A stretch of 64,000 nt of DNA, taken from assembly GCA_024636475.1 (NCBI GenBank), contig JAGXHA010000055.1:1-64000 (forward strand). The letters run 5' to 3'. How positions within the stretch are numbered: the first letter of the stretch is position 1; every line of letters starts with the position of its first letter. This DNA comes from Roseobacter sp. (lineage in GTDB: Bacteria > Pseudomonadota > Alphaproteobacteria > Rhodobacterales > Rhodobacteraceae). The position numbers were made by a program, and so were the translations under genes. Positions 10,504-18,152 of the stretch are shown piece after piece. The notes beneath the pieces are model-generated. The model was not told the DNA's origin, ran no database searches, and saw only the letters and a program-made list of their open reading frames with translations.

Positions 10504-11391
10504 GACGATGGTGTGACCCGCCGCGCGCAGCCGCTCGGCGATTTCTTTGATATGGGCCGGGCCAACTTCGCAGCACCCGCCCACGATGGTGGCACCCTGA
10601 TCGATCCAACCCATGACGTGATCGGCATAGGCGGCCGGGGTCAGGTCTTTGCGGGCGTTCAGCGCGTCAACCGTAGGTTTGTCCTCAAGGAAACCTTCGG
10701 TGATTTTTTCGAAACCGTTGGCATAGGCCCCAAAAGGCAGCCCCGAGGTTTTCAGGATATCAAGCGCAGGTGTGATCGCCTCGGGGGAAGAGCAGTTGAT
10801 CAGGACAGCAGACGCTTTGCTGATATGCGGCAACACTTCGGCCAAAGGCTCGCCCGACCGCAGGAGCGTGCCGTCTTGGTCATCAACGGTCAACGCAAGC
10901 CAGACCGGCAAGCCAGTCTCCAAAGCGGCATCCAGAATGCTGCGCGCATGGAGGATAGAGGCCACGGTTTCACCAATCAGGAGATCTGCGTGCAAAGCAG
11001 TCATGCGGGCTTTTTCCCGGTATATCTTGAGGGCGACATCGTAGTCGGGGTGCAGGTCTGGGCGATAGCTGGCCTTGATTGGTCCGATGGACCCTGCAAC
11101 GCGCGTGCCAGGGAAATGCGCGGCTGCAGCCCTGGCTTCGGTCATCGCAGCAAGGTTCAGTTCGGCAAAATGAAGCTCAAAGGGCGTGCCATCCAGACGA
11201 TCACGCAGAATCGCATAGTTATTGGATGTGGCAATGGTGGCCCCCGCGACAAAATAGTCATGGTGGATCGCCTCGACCAAGCCGGGGTGGTCGATCATAA
11301 CCTGGGTTCCCCAAAGCGGGGTCGGCGTGTCTCCTGCGCGGTGGACCAATTCCTGCCCCATGCCGCCGTCAAGAAGGGTGATGTCTGTCAT
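10504..11391 (-). CDS. homocysteine S-methyltransferase family protein (betaine-homocysteine methyltransferase-like)
   Basis: MTDITLLDGGMGQEL start; zinc ligand motifs LINCSSPE and GGCCEVGP. Start placed at ATG 11391; end approximate to the listed ORF (10501). Confidence 0.88.
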
Positions 11392-11407
11392 AACGTCTCC
11401 TGGTGAG

Positions 11408-11457
11408 CCGGAATTTTCAAAATTCCGACCCGTTTTCTTTGAAAGAAAACGGCTACG
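11408..11457. repeat. double-palindrome dispersed repeat, copy A
   Basis: ccggaattttcaaaattccg + ccgttttctttgaaagaaaacgg + ctacg; nearly identical element at 51104-51153. Confidence 0.8.
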
Positions 11458-13897
11458 CCCGAAGACGTTCGTTTTCCGGATCCCAGAGCGGTTCATCCGC
11501 CTGAACAATTGCTCGGCATTTGATGCCAAATATGTCCACGTAGAGCGCAGTTCCGGACGTTGCAAGATCACTACGGAGCATTCCGAACGCAATCGACTTA
11601 CTCACCCTGTACCCCCAATCGCCAGAGGTCGTTTCACCGACCACCTCCCCCTCGTGCCAGAGTGTTGACATGTAAGGCGCGTCCTGTTTCCCGGCATCAA
11701 TGACCAGCGTAACAAATCGCTTCGTCACGCCTTGTTGAAGTTCATTTTCAAGCGCCGCTTTGCCGGGAAAATTCTGAGATTTGCCCAGCTTCACAAACCG
11801 ATCCAGCCCGCCTTGCAGCATTGTGTAATCCGTGGACAGGTCGCCCTTCCATGCACGATATCCTTTTTCCATCCGCAAGGAGTTCAGCGCCCACATGCCA
11901 AACGGCTTCGCCCCTCCAGCAATGATCGCGTCATAGATCGCTGGCATGTCATCATTCAGCGCATGCACTTCCCAGCCCAGTTCTCCGGCGAACGACACAC
12001 GGACCAGATAGGCGGGCCGTTTTGCGATGGTGGCGTTTCGGTGCGAGAGCCAAGGCGCGCTTAGGTCGGCATCCGTCATACCGCCAAGCAGCTCACGCGA
12101 TTTTGGCCCCGTTACAATCAGTGTATCGCGGGTTTCGGTGACGTCTTCCACCGTTACAGTTTCGGGCAAACCGCCAAGCAAGACATCGCGGTCATGCCAC
12201 TGTGCGGTGGCGGCTGTGATCAGCACGAAGTCGTCATCGCCCATGCGCAGACAAGACATCTCGGTGACGATGCGGCCCCGATCATCAGCGAAGTAAAGCA
12301 GGTTCATCCGGCCTACCTTGGGCAAGGCTCCGGTGCAAAGCCCGCGCAGCGCTTCGGCGGCACCCTCGCCACTCACTTCAAACCGGGAGAACCCCGGCAG
12401 GTCGAGTACACCAACATGGTCGCGCACGGCCTCGCATTCCTCGCGGATGCGCTCTGCCCAAGGGCCATTGCGATCCCATGTCTGGGTCGCTTCCTCCGAG
12501 ATGTCATCGCCGGGTTTGGCAAACCAGTTTGCACGCTCCCACCCGTTGTACGCCCCCATCTGCCCACCAAGTGCCAGCACATGGTCATGCACAGGCGACA
12601 GCTTCTTGTCACGGCCGGCTGGCCACGCATGGCGCGGAAAATGCATGGCGTATTCGTGGCCGTAAACCTCGATGGCTTTCTGGTCCGCATAGTCCTGATC
12701 GGCGTATTCCGTATATCGGCGCGGGTCCGTGGCCCACATATCCCATTCGGTTTGGCCTTGCGTAACCCACTCGGCCAGCACCTTGCCCGCACCACCGCCT
12801 TGGGTGATACCAAAAGTGAAAACACAGGCCTCGAACGCATTCGGCACACCGGGCACCGGGCCAAGCAACGGCAGTCCGTCAGGCGCATAGGGGATCGGCC
12901 CGTTGATCACACGGCCAACGCCAGCAGTCCCAAGGATCGGCACGCGGGCCATGGCGTCTTCAATGTACCACTCCAGCCGCTCAAGATCGTCGGGGTACAG
13001 CTGGAACGAAAAGTCATCGGGCATCGGATCATCGGGCCGCATCCAGTGGCCTTTGCAATTGCGTTCGTAAGGGCCAAGGTTCAGGCCATATTTATCCTGC
13101 CGCAGATAGTAAGAGCTGTCGACGTCCCGCAGCAGAGGCACTTTGTGACCTTGGGTTTGGCTCCATTCCTTCAGCTCCGGAATGTCGTCGGTCAAGAAAT
13201 ACTGGTGACTCATCGTGGCCATCGGCACCGTTCGCCCACCATAGGGCTTGAACCATTCGCCAACCCGCTGCGCATAATATCCGGCGGCATTCACCACCTT
13301 TTCGCATCGGATATCGCCCTTGTGGGTATGCACGATCCATTCACCGTTTTCGCGGCTGACGCCCGTGGCCGGGCAAAACCGCTCAATCCGCGCGCCCATA
13401 TCGCGGGCCCCCTTGGCCAGCGCTTGGGTAAGTTGCGCGGGATCGATATCACCATCATCGGGATCATAAAGCCCGCCAGCCAGATCATGCGTTTCGATGA
13501 AGGGGTATTTTTCCTTGATCGCGGCGAGATCCATCATCTCGAGGTTCAGACCTTGGTAATTGCCCATAGATCGGGCGCGCTCAAACTCCATCATCCGGTT
13601 CTTGCCATGTGCCAGCCGGATCGATCCAGTGACATGGTAATTCATCGGATAGTCGACTTCGTCGGCCAGCCCTTTGTAAAGGCTCAACGAATAACGCTGC
13701 ATGTTCATTACCGCCCAAGAGGTACTGAAACTGGGGCAATTTCCCGCTGCATGCCACGTCGACCCTGCGGTGAGCTCGTTCTTTTCCAAAAGCACGCAGT
13801 CCGTCCAGCCCATCTTGGCCAGATGATACAGCGACGAGACACCGACGACACCGCCACCGATGATGACCACGCGGGCCGTTGTTGGGAAAGCGCTCAT
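11453..13897 (-). CDS. second FAD-dependent oxidoreductase/GcvT protein (dimethylglycine dehydrogenase-like paralogue)
   Basis: 814 aa; RVVIIGGGVVGVSSLYHL, STWHAAGN, GcvT-like C-terminus. Confidence 0.88.
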   Translation of the reverse strand: MSAFPTTARVVIIGGGVVGVSSLYHLAKMGWTDCVLLEKNELTAGSTWHAAGNCPSFSTSWAVMNMQRYSLSLYKGLADEVDYPMNYHVTGSIRLAHGKNRMMEFERARSMGNYQGLNLEMMDLAAIKEKYPFIETHDLAGGLYDPDDGDIDPAQLTQALAKGARDMGARIERFCPATGVSRENGEWIVHTHKGDIRCEKVVNAAGYYAQRVGEWFKPYGGRTVPMATMSHQYFLTDDIPELKEWSQTQGHKVPLLRDVDSSYYLRQDKYGLNLGPYERNCKGHWMRPDDPMPDDFSFQLYPDDLERLEWYIEDAMARVPILGTAGVGRVINGPIPYAPDGLPLLGPVPGVPNAFEACVFTFGITQGGGAGKVLAEWVTQGQTEWDMWATDPRRYTEYADQDYADQKAIEVYGHEYAMHFPRHAWPAGRDKKLSPVHDHVLALGGQMGAYNGWERANWFAKPGDDISEEATQTWDRNGPWAERIREECEAVRDHVGVLDLPGFSRFEVSGEGAAEALRGLCTGALPKVGRMNLLYFADDRGRIVTEMSCLRMGDDDFVLITAATAQWHDRDVLLGGLPETVTVEDVTETRDTLIVTGPKSRELLGGMTDADLSAPWLSHRNATIAKRPAYLVRVSFAGELGWEVHALNDDMPAIYDAIIAGGAKPFGMWALNSLRMEKGYRAWKGDLSTDYTMLQGGLDRFVKLGKSQNFPGKAALENELQQGVTKRFVTLVIDAGKQDAPYMSTLWHEGEVVGETTSGDWGYRVSKSIAFGMLRSDLATSGTALYVDIFGIKCRAIVQADEPLWDPENERLRA

Positions 13898-13969
13898 GTT
13901 AATCCTCCCGCTGCGGCAGATCCGCGTTGATCCTGTGAATATTGGTTTTGATACGAGGGTTTTGCATAT

Positions 13970-14596
13970 TCAGACCTTTTGCAAAGGCGCTGAGGACGCG
14001 CCCAACAGCACGCCATAGATGATGAAACACGCCCCCATGATCCGGCGGAACCAGACATTGAATACCGTCCCAAGGGCAGCGCGGCCCAGACCTGCGCCAA
14101 GGGCTGTAAAGCCCGTATAGCTAAGCGCTGTCAGCGTGAGGGCGGTGGGAACGATCACAGCCATTTGGTCCCAGATCGGCACACCCGGCTGGACGAACTG
14201 GCTGAAAGCGGCCAGATAGCCAGCGATACTTTTGGGATTGATCGTGGCGATCGCAAAAGCGCGCAGATAGATGGATCTTGTGGGGCGCGCATCCAACTTG
14301 GGCGGTGTCTTGGCCTGTCTGATGCCGCGCAGTCCGAGATAGACCAGAAACGCTGCGCCTATCAGTTTGGCAACTGTGAAGGCCATTTCGGATGCCGCGA
14401 TCAGCGCTGTGACACCAAAGGCTGACAAAAGGAGGAACAGGCCCGCTTGGGTCAGTATCCCTAGAACTCCGATCATCGCCCGGGGGAATCCCAAGCTCAT
14501 GCCATTGGAAATGCAATTCACCGCGTTCGGCCCCGGTGTAGTGACAAACACCACCCAGAACAGGGCAAAGACAATCCAGGTCTCGATGCTCATCAA
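13970..14596 (-). CDS. LysE/RhtB family translocator
   Basis: 208 aa; TPGPNAVNCISNGMSLGFPRAM signature, multiple TM segments. Confidence 0.9.
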   Translation of the reverse strand: MMSIETWIVFALFWVVFVTTPGPNAVNCISNGMSLGFPRAMIGVLGILTQAGLFLLLSAFGVTALIAASEMAFTVAKLIGAAFLVYLGLRGIRQAKTPPKLDARPTRSIYLRAFAIATINPKSIAGYLAAFSQFVQPGVPIWDQMAVIVPTALTLTALSYTGFTALGAGLGRAALGTVFNVWFRRIMGACFIIYGVLLGASSAPLQKV

Positions 14597-15165
14597 TAGA
14601 CCGGAGGGGCAATGACCCAGATCGCGACAGCGGGGTCTGAATAGGGGTTTGCCCAGCGAAACGGCTCCCCGCGCACGCGGAAACTATCACCTGGGTTAAG
14701 ATGATGTTTAGTTCCTTTGATCTCTATCTCAAGATTGCCTGATACGACGTATCCCACTTCTTGGGTGGGGCGGGTCACATGATCTTTGATCCTGCTGTGG
14801 GGCTGAAAGGTCGAATGTACCATCTCGAAATCATCTGTCAGATCGGGGGACAACAACTCCTCGACCAACCCGGCGACAGAAGAGCCAATCGGGCGGCGCG
14901 CGCTTTTACGAACGATATAGCCGGCCTCGTGCGCGGGGGCCGCAGCGTGGCGAAACAGCATCGAAACCGATACGCCAAGCGCCTTGGCGATGTGGCGCAG
15001 ATCGGTGATCGACGGATCTGACAAGTCGCGCTCGACCTGGCTCATCCAGCCTACAGACCGGTTCAGTGTCTCTGCCAACTCGTGGAGCGTAAGCCCGCGC
15101 GCCTTTCGAAGGGCGCGCAGATCAGCGCCGAGCGTTTGGGAAGCAGGAAGGGCTGTGTGTTGCAC
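14593..15165 (-). CDS. XRE-family regulator with C-terminal cupin domain
   Basis: HTH LGADLRALRKARGLTLHELAETLNRSVGWMSQVERDLSDPSI; cupin-like C-terminus (GYVVSGNLEIEIKGTKHHLNPGDSF); GTG start. Confidence 0.92.
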   Translation of the reverse strand: MQHTALPASQTLGADLRALRKARGLTLHELAETLNRSVGWMSQVERDLSDPSITDLRHIAKALGVSVSMLFRHAAAPAHEAGYIVRKSARRPIGSSVAGLVEELLSPDLTDDFEMVHSTFQPHSRIKDHVTRPTQEVGYVVSGNLEIEIKGTKHHLNPGDSFRVRGEPFRWANPYSDPAVAIWVIAPPVY

Positions 15166-15177
15166 TCGGGCTGGCTC

Positions 15178-15241
15178 GTGAAATATTTGACGATAATTTC
15201 ACGCTGCCCCAGCTTCGTGAAGAAATCCAGAACTATTTCAC
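15178..15241. promoter_or_regulatory. two GTGAA-N15-TTCAC palindromes, candidate operator of the XRE-cupin regulator
   Basis: gtgaa 15178-15182 / ttcac 15198-15202 and gtgaa 15217-15221 / ttcac 15237-15241; identical 15-nt spacers in length, immediately upstream of the regulator start. Confidence 0.55.
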
Positions 15242-15691
15242 AGCAGCAAAGCAATCCTTGAGAATTTTCGCCAGATGCTTGGCGTCTTCTTCAGTGAAGG
15301 CATCTGGTAGGTTACTATCAATGTCGAACACAGCGATCAGATCACCCCTGCCGTTCCAGACCGGCAAAACCAATTCGGACTGCGTTGAACTGGCACAGGC
15401 AATATGGCCAGGAAACGCATCGACATCGGCCACCAGTTGCGTTTGTCCGGACCGCGCAGCAGCACCGCAGACGCCACGCGAGAACGGAATGACCAGACAG
15501 CCATGCCCGCCCTGATACGGCCCGATTTTCAACAGTTCAGGTTCGGTGACCCGGTAAAATCCCGTCCAGTCAAAGCGGTCGTCCGCATGATGTACTTCAC
15601 AGGCGACCGTCGCCATCAAGGCAACGGAATCTGTTTCGCCATCGGTCAAAGAGTGCAGCGTTTCTGAAAGGGTGGTGTAGTTGATTTGCAT
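15233..15691 (-). CDS. GAF-domain free methionine-(R)-sulfoxide reductase (fRMsr)-like
   Basis: 152 aa; GPYQGGHGCLVIPFSRGVCG and GHIACASSTQSELVLPV, matching fRMsr cysteine motifs. Confidence 0.85.
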   Translation of the reverse strand: MQINYTTLSETLHSLTDGETDSVALMATVACEVHHADDRFDWTGFYRVTEPELLKIGPYQGGHGCLVIPFSRGVCGAAARSGQTQLVADVDAFPGHIACASSTQSELVLPVWNGRGDLIAVFDIDSNLPDAFTEEDAKHLAKILKDCFAAVK

Positions 15692-15710
15692 GGGTAACCT
15701 TTTGTTGAAA

Positions 15711-15765
15711 GCCAGGGGGGCCGTCTGCCCCCCTGACCCCCCGAGGATTTTAATCCATTTGGAAA
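15711..15765 (-). repeat. G-rich dispersed repeat immediately 3' of the thiolase stop codon
   Basis: minus strand: TAA-TTTCCAAATGGATTAAAATCCTCGGGGGGTCAGGGGGGCAGACGGCCCCCCTGGC; same layout as the element at 59701-59761. Confidence 0.6.
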
Positions 15766-16938
15766 TTAGGGACGCTCGATCGCAATGGCAGTGCCTTCGC
15801 CGCCACCGATACAGATGGCTGCAATGCCCCGTTTAAGGCCGCGTTTTTCCAATGCGTTAAGCAGGGTGACGATGATCCGTGCGCCCGACGCTCCGATCGG
15901 GTGGCCCAATGCGCAGGCCCCGCCATTGACGTTTACGATATCATGGGACAGCCCCATCTCGTGCATGAAGGCAAGCGGGACAACGGCAAAGGCTTCGTTG
16001 ACCTCCCACAGGTCGACGTCTTGTTTTTGCCAGCCCAGTTGATCAAGCAGTTTTTGGGCGGCCGGAACTGGCGCTGTTGTGAAAAGACCCGGTGCCTGGG
16101 CGTGGCTGGCGTGGCCCATGATACGCGCACGAACGGTCAGCCCTTGATCGAGGGCTGCCTGCTCTGATGCCAGAACAAGCGCTGCGGCACCGTCGGATAT
16201 CGAAGATGAATTGGCCGCCGTAACCGTACCGCCATCGCGAAAAGCAGGTTTGAGTTGCGGGATTTTCTCGGGTCGGGCATTGGCGGGTTGTTCATCGGCG
16301 CTGATGGTCGTGCTGCCTTTGCGCGATACGACATCCATCGCCGCAATTTCGCCGTCGAATGCGCCAGAGGATTGCGCCTCGAGCGCGCGCGACAGGGACG
16401 CCATAGCATACTCATCCTGGAACGCGCGGGTGAATTGATAGGTCTCGGCGCAATCTTCGGCGAAGGTTCCCATCAGACGGCCCTTTTCATATGCGTCCTC
16501 AAGCCCGTCCAAAAACATGTGGTCTATCACCTGTGCATGGCCCAAACGCGCCCCGCCACGCATTTTAGGCAAGACGTAGGGCGCGTTGGTCATGCTTTCC
16601 ATGCCGCCTGCAACCATCACCTTGGTATGTCCCAAAGCGATCTGATCAAACGCGATCATTGCAGCCTTCATGCCAGAGCCGCACATCTTGTTTAATGTCG
16701 TGGCTGGAACCTCTTCGCCCAGACCCGCCTTGAACCCGGCCTGACGCGCAGGCGCTTGGCCTTGGCCCGCCGACAAAACGCACCCCATCAAGACTTCGTC
16801 AACGGTGGTGGCACCAGCCCCCTCCAAAGCAGCCTTGATTGCGTGGCCGCCCAGGTCGGGGGCGGTCATATCCGCAAAAACACCCTGAAACCCACCCATC
16901 GGTGTGCGCGCTGCACCCGCGATAACGACCTTTTGCAT
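15766..16938 (-). CDS. acetyl-CoA C-acetyltransferase (thiolase)
   Basis: 390 aa; NKMCGSGMKA, NVNGGACALGHPIGASGARI, CIGGGEGTA. Confidence 0.95.
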   Translation of the reverse strand: MQKVVIAGAARTPMGGFQGVFADMTAPDLGGHAIKAALEGAGATTVDEVLMGCVLSAGQGQAPARQAGFKAGLGEEVPATTLNKMCGSGMKAAMIAFDQIALGHTKVMVAGGMESMTNAPYVLPKMRGGARLGHAQVIDHMFLDGLEDAYEKGRLMGTFAEDCAETYQFTRAFQDEYAMASLSRALEAQSSGAFDGEIAAMDVVSRKGSTTISADEQPANARPEKIPQLKPAFRDGGTVTAANSSSISDGAAALVLASEQAALDQGLTVRARIMGHASHAQAPGLFTTAPVPAAQKLLDQLGWQKQDVDLWEVNEAFAVVPLAFMHEMGLSHDIVNVNGGACALGHPIGASGARIIVTLLNALEKRGLKRGIAAICIGGGEGTAIAIERP

Positions 16939-17028
16939 TTTAGAATTCTCCCCGACAGTTGGACACCAAATCGTAAGACCTGTGCCCTATCTCCCTTGGA
17001 CATCGCAACAGATCTTTGGGGCCAGCAT

Positions 17029-17370
17029 ATGAGACTCTCGGGCAAAACAGAAGAGCCACTGCAAATCGTTACCGTACTTGAAGAACGTATCGATGCCGCC
17101 GTCGCGTTGGAGTTCAAGGAAACGATACGCCAGATGACGGAAAACGCGCCGGCAACAATCATTCTTGATCTCAGCGCCGTGGTTTTCATCGATTCAAGCG
17201 GGCTTGGGGCCATTGTTGCCACGATGAAGCATTTAGCCCCGGAGCGCAGTTTGGTGCTGGCAGGCCTCACGGGGCCCGTAGACAGGGTTTTTCGATTGAC
17301 GAGAATGGACAGCGTTTTTTCGCTATACCCCACGCTGGATCATGCCTTGCAAGACCTGGCGTCGGTATGA
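17029..17370 (+). CDS. STAS-domain anti-anti-sigma factor (SpoIIAA/RsbV type)
   Basis: 113 aa from ATG 17029; IILDLSAVVFIDSSGLGAIVATMK contains the conserved phosphorylatable Ser motif. Confidence 0.85.
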   Translation: MRLSGKTEEPLQIVTVLEERIDAAVALEFKETIRQMTENAPATIILDLSAVVFIDSSGLGAIVATMKHLAPERSLVLAGLTGPVDRVFRLTRMDSVFSLYPTLDHALQDLASV

Positions 17371-17846
17371 TTGCAAAACTCTTGAACGATCGCGTGATGG
17401 GCGATTTGCCATCCTACTTTGCTTTCAAGGTGACACTGCATGGAACGCCCGAGGCCGTAAGGAACGGGGTTGCCACCTGCATGAAGAACCTTGCGTCGCT
17501 TAACCTTGGCCCTGAAAAGCTCGCTGTGGTCGAGCTTGTGATGGCAGAAACGCTGAACAACATCGTAGAACACGCTTTCTGCGGTCAGTCATCACCTGGA
17601 CTGGTTCGACTGTCCTGCGCCTATGATGGCAGGTATCTCTCGCTTAACTTCAAAGACTCAGGCAGCGCTTTGCCAGAACACATTTTGCCGCGCCCGAAAC
17701 AGTTTGAAGCGTTTAGCGATATTCAGTCTCTTCCTGAAGGCGGGTTTGGCTGGGGTTTGATTCATGAACTGACGGATGAAGTGTCATTCAAGCGCGTTGG
17801 CAGGTTCAATAGCTTGACACTCAAGATTGAAGCCAGCGCAGACTGA
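17367..17846 (+). CDS. HATPase (SpoIIAB/RsbW-type) anti-sigma/serine kinase
   Basis: ELVMAETLNNIVEHAF (N box) and GGFGWGLIHELTDEV (G box); ATGA overlap with the STAS gene. Confidence 0.85.
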   Translation: MIAKLLNDRVMGDLPSYFAFKVTLHGTPEAVRNGVATCMKNLASLNLGPEKLAVVELVMAETLNNIVEHAFCGQSSPGLVRLSCAYDGRYLSLNFKDSGSALPEHILPRPKQFEAFSDIQSLPEGGFGWGLIHELTDEVSFKRVGRFNSLTLKIEASAD

Positions 17847-18152
17847 TCGACAAACAAACGCAGGGCTTACCTATGTAAGACCTTTTTTGCAGTCGCAGAC
17901 ACTGCAAAGCGATAAACGGCCCGCTCCTTAAAACAGAAATCCCAAAAGTGCCACGGTGGCATCACAGTTTTGCCCTGCTTTGACGTCATCCGTACCACTG
18001 TAGCTTCATTTGGCTTCCCTTGGCGTCGCGTCTAATAGCCCCCACCCAGTGCGCGACGCCGAGGTATTTAACACTCAAGAAAAAATTGGTTTTCCGCCAC
18101 GCGGCACGCTAGGTTCTGATGAAATCATCACCGCAACAGGAATACGAATACT

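Noticed and set aside
9598-11406. 602-aa plus-strand ORF
   Set aside because: Entirely antisense to two well-supported minus-strand genes (DMGDH-like and homocysteine methyltransferase); composition (His/Arg/Gly-rich) typical of GC-rich antisense frames.
12194-13930. 578-aa plus-strand ORF
   Set aside because: Antisense to the second DMGDH-like gene; no recognisable domain; codon-bias shadow ORF.
17846-18152. 307-bp intergenic gap upstream of the GGT-like gene, considered as a possible riboswitch/sRNA
   Set aside because: No convincing conserved riboswitch motif or strong structured core could be recognised by eye; only minor hairpins.
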